Of a stretch of 29,543 bases of DNA, positions 7,248-15,272 are shown piece after piece. Origin of the DNA: JASEJA01 sp038872535 (GTDB lineage Archaea; Thermoproteota; Bathyarchaeia; Bathyarchaeales; Bathycorpusculaceae); the NCBI GenBank assembly GCA_038872535.1, contig JAVZJY010000012.1, positions 1 to 29,543 of the forward strand, read 5' to 3'. The translations under genes and the position numbers were made by a program. The stretch's first letter is position 1; the number at the start of each line of letters is the position of its first letter. The notes under the pieces are model-generated. The model was given only the letters and a program-made list of their open reading frames with translations, had not been told where the DNA came from and did not search any database.

Positions 7248-8081
7248 ATGAGCAAGTTTGAAATAATCCTCCTCGGAACTGGCGGCGGAAGATTCGCAAC
7301 AATAACACAGAAGAGGCGCACTGCTGGAATCCGCATAATAAGCGAAAGCCTAAACTTACATTTGGACCCTGGACCCGGAGCCCTTGTGCATTCAATTAAT
7401 GAGGGATTAGATCCGCAAAAAATTAACGCTGTTTTTGTTTCGCATTGCCATCCAGACCATTACACGGATGCTGAAGTCTTAATTGAAGCCATGACTCGTG
7501 GGATGACTCGGAAGCGTGGAGTTCTTGCTGCTGCAAAAAGTGTTTTAAGCGGAAATGCTTTGTGTGAACCTTCCATTTCCAAGTATCATCAAGAAATGCC
7601 TGAACAAAAAATTGAGGCAGTTCCGAACGTGAAATTTCAAGTTGGCAATGTGAATGTTTCTGTTACTGAAGCGAGGCATACAGACCCAGACAGTGTTGGC
7701 TTCAGATTTGAAACTGAAGATTTCGGAGATTTTGCCTACACAAGCGACACGGAATATTTTGAAGAAATAGGCAAATACTACGAAGGCGTAAGGCTTCTCT
7801 TGTTATGCATTATGCGTCCCGCTGGAAAACCATGGAAAGGACACATGACAACAAACGACGCCATAAAAATAGTTAAAGCGACTCGTCCAGAACAGGCTGT
7901 TTTAACCCACTTTGGAATGCAAATGATATTTAAGGGACCAGCAAGCGAAGCAAAGCTTATTGAAGAAGAAACTGGTGTTCCAACAGTTGCCGCTTCAGAT
8001 GGCATGCGCATTAATTTTGGAGAAACCATAACCATGCAGGCTGGAAGAAAAACTCAGCAAGGCTTAAACACGTTTTTCTAA
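7248..8081 (+). CDS. Metallo-beta-lactamase-fold hydrolase
   Basis: 277-residue protein of the MBL superfamily. The zinc motif HxHxDH is present as SHCHPDH (His66, His68, Asp70, His71). Further ligand candidates follow in the expected order: His in EARHTDPD, Asp in YTSDTEY and His in LTHFGM. The N-terminal GTGGGRFATITQKRR with a conserved-looking LHLDPGPG strand resembles the RNase Z/PhnP-like branch, but the flexible arm of RNase Z is not evident. The substrate is therefore unknown; phosphodiesterase or other ester hydrolysis is plausible. It lies 43 bases after the antiporter gene and 50 bases before pyrH on the same strand and may be co-transcribed with them. Confidence 0.85.
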   Translation: MSKFEIILLGTGGGRFATITQKRRTAGIRIISESLNLHLDPGPGALVHSINEGLDPQKINAVFVSHCHPDHYTDAEVLIEAMTRGMTRKRGVLAAAKSVLSGNALCEPSISKYHQEMPEQKIEAVPNVKFQVGNVNVSVTEARHTDPDSVGFRFETEDFGDFAYTSDTEYFEEIGKYYEGVRLLLLCIMRPAGKPWKGHMTTNDAIKIVKATRPEQAVLTHFGMQMIFKGPASEAKLIEEETGVPTVAASDGMRINFGETITMQAGRKTQQGLNTFF

Positions 8082-8131
8082 AAAGTTTTAACCAAAGAAT
8101 TGCATACTCTGCTCTGGAAGGTTCGGGCTAC

Positions 8132-8806
8132 ATGCGAATAGTGCTTAGGATAGGCGGTTCAGTTATTGCTTCACCAATAAACCAAACTTTAATTGGCGAG
8201 TATGCTGATTTATTGAAAACTTTGAAAAAAATGGGACATGATGTGGCTGTTGTTGTTGGCGGCGGCGCCATAGCAAGAGAATTCATCCAAGTTGCAAAAA
8301 ATTTGGGATTAGCCGAAAAGGCTCAAGATGAAATTGCCATTTCCGTTTCAAGAATTTTTGCCCAACTTTTCATTAAAAAACTTGGAAGGTTAGGTTGTGG
8401 AATTGTTCCATCAACGGTTGAGGATGCCGTAAAATGTGTTTATGAAGGAAAAATTGCTGTTATGGGCGGCTTAAAACCAGGCATGACTACGGATACTGTC
8501 GCCGCCCTACTTGCTGAAAAACTTAAAGCGGATTTACTTGTTAAAGCCTCAGACCAGGAAGGCGTATATGATAAAGACCCTAAAAAGTATGCGGATGCAG
8601 TTTTGCTTAAGCATTTGAGTTTTGAGGATTTGCCAAAATTTTTTTCAGAAAATAGGCATAAGGCTGGAATCCACCAAATTATCGACCCAGAAGCCGCAAA
8701 GATTCTTAGGCGTATGAGGGTCAAGTTTGTCGTTGTAAATGGTTTCAAGCCTAACAATGTTTTATTGGCTGTTGAAGGCGCAAGTGTTGGAACAATAATT
8801 GAATAA
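8132..8806 (+). CDS. pyrH: UMP kinase (archaeal type)
   Basis: Phosphorylates UMP to UDP with ATP in pyrimidine nucleotide synthesis. The protein has 224 residues and belongs to the amino-acid-kinase fold. Visible sites are the phosphate-binding RIGGS near the N-terminus (residues 6-10), VVGGGAIAREF (41-51), the MGGLKPGMTTDTVAALLAE segment that binds UMP, and the ATP-site segment KASDQEGVYDKDP (138-150). Length matches the compact archaeal enzyme rather than the roughly 240-residue bacterial one. It precedes the PadR operon, separated by a promoter. Confidence 0.93.
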   Translation: MRIVLRIGGSVIASPINQTLIGEYADLLKTLKKMGHDVAVVVGGGAIAREFIQVAKNLGLAEKAQDEIAISVSRIFAQLFIKKLGRLGCGIVPSTVEDAVKCVYEGKIAVMGGLKPGMTTDTVAALLAEKLKADLLVKASDQEGVYDKDPKKYADAVLLKHLSFEDLPKFFSENRHKAGIHQIIDPEAAKILRRMRVKFVVVNGFKPNNVLLAVEGASVGTIIE

Positions 8807-8828
8807 GTTTATTCTATTTTTCTGCGCA

Positions 8829-8877
8829 ATATTTAAATATCAGTGTTGATATCGCTGTTGATATCAATGGTGATATC
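8829..8877 (+). promoter_or_regulatory. padR promoter with three phased GATATC operator units
   Basis: The TATA element ATATTTAAATAT (8829-8840) is followed by three units ending in GATATC, at 8848-8853, 8860-8865 and 8872-8877, exactly 12 bases apart (TGTTGATATC, TGTTGATATC, TGGTGATATC). The middle unit is the perfect palindrome TTGATATCAA (8858-8867). ATATCA-GTGT-TGATAT (8837-8852) forms a further inverted repeat joining TATA and the first unit. In the third unit a single T-to-G difference creates GGTG (8869-8872), the ribosome site five bases from ATG 8878. The array covers the expected transcription start near 8860, a position suited to repression by the PadR protein encoded just downstream. 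Confidence 0.65.
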
Positions 8878-9420
8878 ATGTTTCCCTTCAAAAGACATTG
8901 GATGAGACACACAGCCCTCGTGCCAAAAGGATTCCTAAGACAAAATGTACTTGAATTGTTAAGCGAGAAACCCATGTCAGGTTCAGAAATTATAGATGAA
9001 ATTGAAAAGCGAACAAACGGAAGGTGGAAGCCAAGTCCAGGCTCAGTTTACCCGCTGTTGGCTTGGCTTCAAGATAATGGTTATGTTAAGGAGATTGTTG
9101 CTGAAGATGGTGGAATGAAACGTTACACGTTAACTGATAAGGGTAAAGAACTTCTTGAGGAAGGAAGGAAAATAAAGGAAAAACTTCAGAAAGAAGCTAA
9201 ATTTCTGCCTCCACCTTTCTTGGGAGCTTTATGGTTTAGGATACCGCCTGAAAAAACTGTTAAACTTCGAGAGTCCATGAACAGGGTTGTTTGCGCATTT
9301 TTTGAACTTACAGGCAACTTGCAAGAGAGTTTCTCGGAGAAAGTAATTGAAGACGTACAGAAAGTTTTAGATGAGACCGCTGCAAAGCTTGAGGAGATAA
9401 ACAAAAGGTTTGGGAAGTGA
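8878..9420 (+). CDS. PadR-family transcriptional regulator
   Basis: 180-residue DNA-binding protein. The N-terminal winged helix is typical of PadR: an LLSEKPMSGSEIIDEIEKRT segment, the signature PSPGSVYPLLAWLQDNGYV, and the wing GGMKRYTLTDKGKELL. A helical C-terminal half follows, used for dimerisation in this family and often for ligand binding with the winged helix. It heads an operon of ABC exporter genes, and its stop codon overlaps or nearly touches the next start. This is the classic arrangement in which PadR represses its own operon until a toxic ligand binds. The GATATC array in its promoter is the probable operator; that link is inferred from position. Confidence 0.92.
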   Translation: MFPFKRHWMRHTALVPKGFLRQNVLELLSEKPMSGSEIIDEIEKRTNGRWKPSPGSVYPLLAWLQDNGYVKEIVAEDGGMKRYTLTDKGKELLEEGRKIKEKLQKEAKFLPPPFLGALWFRIPPEKTVKLRESMNRVVCAFFELTGNLQESFSEKVIEDVQKVLDETAAKLEEINKRFGK

Positions 9421-9425
9421 ACTGT

Positions 9426-10430
9426 ATGAGCAATGATGTAATTAAGGCTGAAGGGTTAACTAAAGTTTTTAACAAAAGCCTCGTGGCTGTCGACCACGTG
9501 AACTTCAGCGTCAAAGACGGCGAAATCTTCGGTTTCTTAGGCCCAAATGGCGCTGGAAAAACCACAACCATAAACATGCTCATAACCGTGTTAAAGCCAA
9601 CAGAGGGCACAGCCTCTGTTTTGGACTATGACATTGTGAAGCAAGCGCGTGAAGTGAGGGAAGTCATCGGTGTTGTGCCTCAGGAGTACACGGCAGATGA
9701 GGATCTAACTGGTTTTGAAAATGTCATCTTGTGTGCAGACTTGTATGGCATTCCACGTGAAATTTCAAAGAAACGTGCCATTGAACTGCTGGAGCTTGTG
9801 GAACTCACAGATTTTAAAGATAAGAGGGTTGAAACCTATTCTGGCGGAATGCGCAGAAGACTTGAACTTGCATGCGGTTTAATAAACAGACCAAAAGTGC
9901 TTTTCTTGGACGAGCCAACATTGGGTTTGGACGTTCAAACAAGAGCGGCAACGTGGGATTATATTAGGCGTTTGAAGAAGGAGTATGGCATGACGCTTTT
10001 TATGACTACACATTATCTTGAAGAGGCTGACGCCTTATGCGACCGCATCGCCATAATAGACCACGGCAAAATAATTGTAACTGGGACACCACACGAGCTC
10101 AAGGAAAGCCTAGGCGGAGACATAATAACCATAAGCATAAAGGAAAACGCCGATGTAAACGAGCTTATCCGCAGCGTCGAACACGTTAAAGAAGTAAAAA
10201 ACGAAAATGGCTCATACAGAATTAAGGCGGAGTCTGGAGAAATAACCGCTCCTTTAATAATTGAGGCGCTGCGTAAGAAGGGCTATACTGTAACCAAGCT
10301 TTCGCTTACTGAGCCTACATTAAATGAAGTCTATTTGGAGTATACTGGCAGAGCCATACGAGACACAGAAGAGTCCAAGGAAGCCTTTAGAGCGCAGAGA
10401 ATAACCCTAAGGAGGGCTAGAGGAGGATGA
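9426..10430 (+). CDS. ABC transporter ATP-binding protein (DrrA/ABC-2 exporter type)
   Basis: ATPase of a two-gene exporter. Numbering from ATG 9426: Walker A GPNGAGKT (39-46), Q-loop Gln86 (VVPQEY), signature YSGGMRRRLE (from 138), Walker B VLFLDEP (158-164), switch His196. After the core, about 225-320, comes the C-terminal extension found in DrrA/NatA-like daunorubicin-resistance ATPases. A GTG at 9417 in the same frame would overlap the padR stop codon as GTGA and is an alternative start. The gene overlaps the next gene by four bases (ATGA), so it is translationally coupled to the permease. Substrate unknown. Confidence 0.92.
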   Translation: MSNDVIKAEGLTKVFNKSLVAVDHVNFSVKDGEIFGFLGPNGAGKTTTINMLITVLKPTEGTASVLDYDIVKQAREVREVIGVVPQEYTADEDLTGFENVILCADLYGIPREISKKRAIELLELVELTDFKDKRVETYSGGMRRRLELACGLINRPKVLFLDEPTLGLDVQTRAATWDYIRRLKKEYGMTLFMTTHYLEEADALCDRIAIIDHGKIIVTGTPHELKESLGGDIITISIKENADVNELIRSVEHVKEVKNENGSYRIKAESGEITAPLIIEALRKKGYTVTKLSLTEPTLNEVYLEYTGRAIRDTEESKEAFRAQRITLRRARGG

Positions 10431-11383
10431 GCAGAGCAAACGAGTTTCATCCAAGCCTTCTTCGAGGCTTGTGGGCTTTAACGGTTAGGGAACTTAAAAA
10501 GTGGCTTAAAGATCCAGTTATGCTCCTAATGTTTGTGCTTCAACCGTTGATATGGATGGGTCTTCTAGGCAAATCCATGAACATAAACGCAATGTTCTCA
10601 GCCAACAGCCTAGGTAACATGGAAATACCTAACATCCAAATACCTGGCAATTATCTTATTCCGCAAGTTAACGGGAACGTAACTATTCCCGGCGCAGTGA
10701 TTTCACAACTACTTCAGCAAATGTTTTCTGGCATAGGCACAAAGGTTATGCAGAACACTTTTGGCGTGGCAGACTACTTCAGCTATATGGCTGTCGGCAT
10801 GATTTCCATGATTGTCATGACAACGACAATGTTCAGCGGCATGTCAATAGTTTGGGATAGACGCTTAGGATTCCTTGACAAAGTGCTAAGCACTCCAGTG
10901 TCGCGTGGAGCAATTATATTCGCGAAAGTTCTTAACGCAACCTTGAGGGCGATGTTTCAAGCAACGGTAATTCTGGCACTTGCATATCTACTAGGGTTGC
11001 AAGTAAGCTCAACCTTCACTCTGCTTAACATACTTGGAGTTTATGCCGCAATATTCCTATTAGGCGTTGGGCTTTCATCAGTATTCCTCGCATTTTCATT
11101 AAGGTCAACTAGAATGGAGAGGCCAATGCAAATCGTAAGCCTGATCACAATACCATTAATGTTTGCAAGCAACACCTTCTTTCCAATCTCCCTAATGCCA
11201 GACTGGATGCAGGCAATAGCACGTGTTAATCCGCTCTCCTATGTAACAGACGCTGTTAGACAGTTGACTATACTGCCATTAGATGTTTCAGCCTTAATAA
11301 TGGACTTTACATATCTCAGCATATTCGCAGCAGCCTTAGCCACAATTGGCATAGTGCTTTCATGGAGATATCTTACAAAGTAA
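10427..11383 (+). CDS. ABC-2 family exporter permease
   Basis: 318-residue membrane partner of the preceding ATPase. An N-terminal amphipathic stretch (LTVRELKKWLKDP) leads into the first membrane helix (about 31-50), as usual for ABC-2 permeases. Five more hydrophobic segments lie in the second two-thirds (about 118-140, 165-190, 200-225, 235-260, 290-314). The loop between helices 1 and 2 (about 50-117) is unusually long and carries repeated Ile-Pro-Asn/Gly elements; it should face outside. The sequence TLRAMFQATVILALAYLLG and the downstream LISLMPDWMQAIARVNPLSY-like region match the DrrB/NodJ-type signature. Drug, lipid or antibiotic export is likely but not specified. Confidence 0.88.
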   Translation: MSRANEFHPSLLRGLWALTVRELKKWLKDPVMLLMFVLQPLIWMGLLGKSMNINAMFSANSLGNMEIPNIQIPGNYLIPQVNGNVTIPGAVISQLLQQMFSGIGTKVMQNTFGVADYFSYMAVGMISMIVMTTTMFSGMSIVWDRRLGFLDKVLSTPVSRGAIIFAKVLNATLRAMFQATVILALAYLLGLQVSSTFTLLNILGVYAAIFLLGVGLSSVFLAFSLRSTRMERPMQIVSLITIPLMFASNTFFPISLMPDWMQAIARVNPLSYVTDAVRQLTILPLDVSALIMDFTYLSIFAAALATIGIVLSWRYLTK

Positions 11384-11400
11384 AATGAGGCTAGAAAATC

Positions 11401-12084
11401 ATGGCAACAATTGTTAAAACAGTGGATTTAAGAAAAACCTATCTGCTCGGCAAAGTTCCAGTTGAAGCCCTCAGAGGCGTAAACCTAAAAGTGGAAGAGG
11501 GCGATTTTCTTGCCATTTTGGGGCCTTCTGGAAGCGGCAAATCCACGCTTCTTAACATGATTGGTGCATTAGACAAGCCAACAGAAGGAAAAGTCTTCAT
11601 AGAAAATATTGACATTTCCACTTTGAACGACAATCAGCTTGCAGATTTGAGACGGAGAATAGGTTTTGTTTTCCAATTTTTCAATTTAATCCCAAGGCTT
11701 ACTGCAAGAGAAAATGTTGAACTTTCCATGGCTATAGTTGGTTCTGGCAAATCTGAAAGAAGAAAGAGGGCTGAGGAACTTCTTGAAACAGTTGGTTTGA
11801 AAGAAAGAATGAATCATAAACCAGCAGAACTAAGCGGCGGAGAACAGCAACGTGTAGCCATAGCCAGAGCCTTGGCAAATAACCCAAAATTCCTATTAAT
11901 GGACGAACCCACTGGCAACATAGACTCGAAAACGGCTGGAGAAATATTAACGCTTGTTAAAAAGTTGAATGCGGAAAAAGGCATAACAACAATAATTGTC
12001 ACGCACGACCAGCGCATAGCTTCGCAAGCAAAGAGAACTGTGCAAATGCTTGACGGCTTAATAGTTAAGGATGTGATGAACTAA
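11401..12084 (+). CDS. ABC transporter ATP-binding protein (LolD/MacB type)
   Basis: 227-residue ATPase of the LolD/MacB/FtsE class. Walker A GPSGSGKS is at 41-48, the Q-loop is in GFVFQFFNLIP, the signature LSGGEQQ at 144-150, Walker B FLLMDEP at 164-170, and the switch His at 202 (VTHD). The motif TGNIDSKTAGEI just after Walker B is typical of this class. It starts 17 bases after the ABC-2 permease and its stop shares one base with the start of the next gene (TAATG), so it is coupled to the MacB-like permease rather than to the first exporter. Confidence 0.93.
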   Translation: MATIVKTVDLRKTYLLGKVPVEALRGVNLKVEEGDFLAILGPSGSGKSTLLNMIGALDKPTEGKVFIENIDISTLNDNQLADLRRRIGFVFQFFNLIPRLTARENVELSMAIVGSGKSERRKRAEELLETVGLKERMNHKPAELSGGEQQRVAIARALANNPKFLLMDEPTGNIDSKTAGEILTLVKKLNAEKGITTIIVTHDQRIASQAKRTVQMLDGLIVKDVMN

Positions 12085-13352
12085 TGGATGTTAATGACAT
12101 TTTATCTTATGCTTTTGGCGCAATAAAACTGCGAAAACTTCGGGCAGCACTAACAACGCTTGGCGTAATAATAGGCATAGCAGCCATCGTGGCGCTTCTC
12201 TCCTTCAGCCAAGGCTTACAAGACACTATAACAGTGCAACTTCAGAAAGGATTTGCAACAAAAACACTCATCGTTTCGCCGAAGGGCGGACTTGGCGGCG
12301 GAGATACAAGTATCCCACTTTTTGTTTCAGACACTCAAACAATAGAAGCCATAGAAAATGTAAGCACTGCAGTGGCAATAATGCAGAAAACATGCTTCAT
12401 AAACGCAAGCGGAAAAACATTCACAGTCAACATTGTGGGCGTAAACTTCACAAAATATGAAACAATTTACGAAAGCACATTTGTTGCTGCTGAAGGAAAT
12501 ATCACTTCAGAAAACGACTCAGTTGTTATAGGCGCAAGGATACATGACCCATGGCAAAATGGAACAATAATAGCTGATGTTGGCGATACTGTTGAGATTA
12601 CATGGACAAAAAGGAGCGACACAAGCCCACCGCAAAACAAAACTTACACTGGACAAATAACAGCTGTTCTTAAAGAAATCGGAGGCTTCAACATTGGCGG
12701 GCCTTCAGACCTTGGCATTTACATTCCAATCTCTCAAGCTCAAGACTTCTTTGAAACTAATGAGTGTAGCGCAATTATTGTTTTGTTGAAGGATGATGAT
12801 AAGGCGACGATTGATGGCGTTTCTGAAGCCATAAAAACAGCATTTAACAATCAAGTTTCAGTTACTTCTGCCACGGCTGTGCTTGACATAATTTCCGCAG
12901 TGTTTGCAAATGTTGATTTCTTCTTGGCTGGTATTGCTGGGATATCGCTTTTGGTTGCTGGAGTAGGCATAATGAACATCATGATAGTCTCTCTAATGGA
13001 GAGAACCCGCGAAATCGGCATTCTCAAAGCCTTAGGCATGAAAAACCAGACAGTGCTTATGATTTTCCTAAGCGAAGCCATAATTATAGGCTTGATGGGC
13101 TCCGCCATTGGCATAGCTTCAGGCTGGGGATTAGCAAACATGGTTGCAAGGGTTGGAATTTTTGGAGGAAGAATTCAAAGTGGAAACCAAGCAGCAACCG
13201 CAACCACGCAAATATCAATAACTCCAGTTTTGACGCCAACAGTTTTCTTGGGCGCTTTTGCCTTCGGCATAATAGTAAGCGTAATTTTTGCGATTTATCC
13301 TGCTTGGCGGGCTTCAAAACTTAAACCAGTGGAAGCCTTAAGATACGAGTGA
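12084..13352 (+). CDS. MacB/FtsX-like ABC permease
   Basis: 422-residue membrane protein working with the preceding ATPase. It has the type VII (MacB) plan: cytoplasmic start, membrane helix 1 (about 20-42), a large external MacB-PCD domain (about 45-265), then three helices (about 275-300, 325-355, 385-410). The FtsX domain shows the stretch LVAGVGIMNIMIVSLMERTR followed by EIGILKALGMKN, and ends with YPAWRASKLKPVEALRYE, both diagnostic. MacB systems move peptides, lipoproteins or drugs by mechanotransmission rather than through a channel. No MacA adaptor or outer-membrane partner is present, as expected for an archaeon. Confidence 0.92.
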   Translation: MDVNDILSYAFGAIKLRKLRAALTTLGVIIGIAAIVALLSFSQGLQDTITVQLQKGFATKTLIVSPKGGLGGGDTSIPLFVSDTQTIEAIENVSTAVAIMQKTCFINASGKTFTVNIVGVNFTKYETIYESTFVAAEGNITSENDSVVIGARIHDPWQNGTIIADVGDTVEITWTKRSDTSPPQNKTYTGQITAVLKEIGGFNIGGPSDLGIYIPISQAQDFFETNECSAIIVLLKDDDKATIDGVSEAIKTAFNNQVSVTSATAVLDIISAVFANVDFFLAGIAGISLLVAGVGIMNIMIVSLMERTREIGILKALGMKNQTVLMIFLSEAIIIGLMGSAIGIASGWGLANMVARVGIFGGRIQSGNQAATATTQISITPVLTPTVFLGAFAFGIIVSVIFAIYPAWRASKLKPVEALRYE

Positions 13353-13379
13353 CAAACTAAATATGCGAGGGCAATTCGA

Positions 13380-13835
13380 TTGGTGAAGAGGCTTTATCCA
13401 AAACAGCCAGTTGTAGGCGTTGGCGCAGTAATAATTCAAAATGGGAAAATTCTTCTCGAAAAAAGAAAAAACGAACCTGGAAAGGGAAAATGGAGCATAC
13501 CCGGCGGTTTGGTGGAGCTCGGCGAAAGCGCTTTGCAAACAGTCGTAAGAGAGGTTAGGGAAGAAACTGGACTTGAGGTTGAAAAGCCAGAGCTTATTGA
13601 TGTTGTTGATAACATAGTTAGGGACGAGGATGGCGAAATAAAATATCACTTCATCATAATTGACTATTTTGCAAAGCTTAAAGGAGGAAAGCTGAAGGCT
13701 TTAAGCGATGCTGAAGAACTCAAATGGGTTCCGCTGGACGAAGTGGAAAAATACGATTTAACACAAACTTTCAGAGCCTTCATCCAAAGAAACAAACAGA
13801 AACTAGAAAATTCAATTTATGTCTGTAAAGAATAG
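13380..13835 (+). CDS. Nudix hydrolase
   Basis: 151-residue hydrolase of nucleoside-diphosphate-linked compounds. The Nudix box is complete: Gly43, five residues, Glu49, seven residues, then REVREETGL (57-65). It is preceded by the KWSIPGG strand usual for ADP-ribose or (d)NTP-type members; substrate unresolved. Start is TTG 13380, with GAGG nine bases upstream, or the GTG directly after it. It follows the MacB permease by 27 bases on the same strand and may be the last gene of the PadR operon. Its final 24 bases overlap the 3' end of the convergent herA. Confidence 0.9.
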   Translation: MVKRLYPKQPVVGVGAVIIQNGKILLEKRKNEPGKGKWSIPGGLVELGESALQTVVREVREETGLEVEKPELIDVVDNIVRDEDGEIKYHFIIIDYFAKLKGGKLKALSDAEELKWVPLDEVEKYDLTQTFRAFIQRNKQKLENSIYVCKE

Positions 13836-15272
13836 GCGTGTTTCTCCCATTGTTTTTATGTCTAAAGCCTTAACTTCAACAACCATTGGAAAATCTTTGA
13901 CAACTTTTCCAAGCACCAAGCAATAGTGCGGCGGCAAATCCTTGGCTATGGATTTCACTGTTTCCGCATCTACGCGAGCAGCCCGCGAAACCACTTCTAA
14001 GTCATGCTCGTTTGTGAAGTTGAAGAGGAATATGTTGTCTGCTTGGCGGTAAATGTTTTCTCGTATTGTGTCTGGCTGGTTTGTTATGAAGGTTGTGAAT
14101 ATGCCAAAGTGGCGCATCCGCGTTACAATGTCATCCCAATAAGTTTCACGCAAATACAAATGCGCTTCTTCGGCAAAAAGGAAAACAGCCTTCAATTTCC
14201 AGCTTGTTAAAAGTTCGACAAGTTTTCCTAAAAGGTATTCGACGACTATTTGGCGGTCAATCATTGAAGTGTTTCTTAGGTTTATTATTATTGCTCCGCC
14301 ATGTTCCTTCGCCTTGAATAGGCACTCCTCCAGTATAGTTGCTTCTGCCACGTTATCCGTGAAAAAGCCAGAGTTAACTAAAGCGTAATAGCGGGAAAAT
14401 AACGCGTCTTTAACATGCTGATTGCAATGCCAATTGCGTATGGCTTCGCCCAACTCATGCATGTTAAGCATGTCACGTTCCTTCAACGATTGCCATATTC
14501 GCCTAAACTCGCGGGCTGATGTTCCAGGCAAGTGAAGCGCATGAATGAGAATGTCCAGTAAAACGTGGAGGTTGAGCTGTTTTAGGGCTACCTTAAAGTT
14601 TTGTGCTGGTGTTAAAACGTGGATTTTGTCGTAGTAGGCGTTTCTTTTTCCATCCGTTGTCATTCCGAGGCTTAGATATTCGCCGTTTAAGTCAAAGACT
14701 ATAACCGTGGCTTTGTATCCTACGAGGTTTGAGATTAAAAGTTTTGATAGGTGCGATTTTCCAGTTTCCTTTTTTCCAGTGATTATGTTTAGTCTTCCAT
14801 CCAAGGCTGAAGCGTCAATTGTTAAAGATGAGGCGTCTTTTGTGCTGCCCAATTGTATGGGTAGTCTTCCATCGACTTTCGCCAGTTTAAGCAGCATCGG
14901 TATTGGCAATTTTCTTATTGCAGATTGTGAACGTGAGGGGAGCCATGAACTGCTTGGGCTTAAACTTTCATTTTCTACTGTAGCCCTAATCTTGCATATG
15001 AGAAGGCTTGCGTCTTGAATATAAGTTATATGGGGCGCAATTTCTAATGGGTCAAAGTCTTCGCCTTGAATTAGTTCTCCGCCGTCTGGCAAACCCCGCA
15101 AAAGTTCTTCGAGGATTCCTGGAATATTCGCGAATTGCACATCAATAACTTGTGCAATCAGGGCTTTTCCAGCTTCAGCATCTTCAATGAGCAAGTAATC
15201 GCCTTTCTCCACATTTTCATTTGGAAAGCTTAGGATTTGGACTATGTTGCCCTCTTTCTTGTATAGCTTCAT
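13812..15272 (-). CDS. herA: HerA-type DNA-translocating ATPase
   Basis: Hexameric ATPase that with the nuclease NurA resects DNA ends in archaeal double-strand-break repair. Of its 486 residues, about 1-60 form the HAS-barrel (KEGNIVQILSFPNE, then KGDYLLIED and ALIAQVIDV). Walker A GKKETGKS is at 166-173, followed by IVFDLNGEYL (191-200). The Walker B/catalytic segment VFLFAEEAH is at 363-371, with Glu for the usual Asp, as often seen in HerA. A sensor-like region follows (FTTFITNQPDTIRENI) and a C-terminal part LVLGKVVKDFPMVVEV. Its ATG overlaps the stop of nurA (ATGA), giving a nurA-herA operon. No mre11 or rad50 is in the window. Confidence is high for the ATPase class and somewhat lower for orthology to canonical HerA. 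Confidence 0.87.
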   Translation of the reverse strand: MKLYKKEGNIVQILSFPNENVEKGDYLLIEDAEAGKALIAQVIDVQFANIPGILEELLRGLPDGGELIQGEDFDPLEIAPHITYIQDASLLICKIRATVENESLSPSSSWLPSRSQSAIRKLPIPMLLKLAKVDGRLPIQLGSTKDASSLTIDASALDGRLNIITGKKETGKSHLSKLLISNLVGYKATVIVFDLNGEYLSLGMTTDGKRNAYYDKIHVLTPAQNFKVALKQLNLHVLLDILIHALHLPGTSAREFRRIWQSLKERDMLNMHELGEAIRNWHCNQHVKDALFSRYYALVNSGFFTDNVAEATILEECLFKAKEHGGAIIINLRNTSMIDRQIVVEYLLGKLVELLTSWKLKAVFLFAEEAHLYLRETYWDDIVTRMRHFGIFTTFITNQPDTIRENIYRQADNIFLFNFTNEHDLEVVSRAARVDAETVKSIAKDLPPHYCLVLGKVVKDFPMVVEVKALDIKTMGETRLFFTDIN

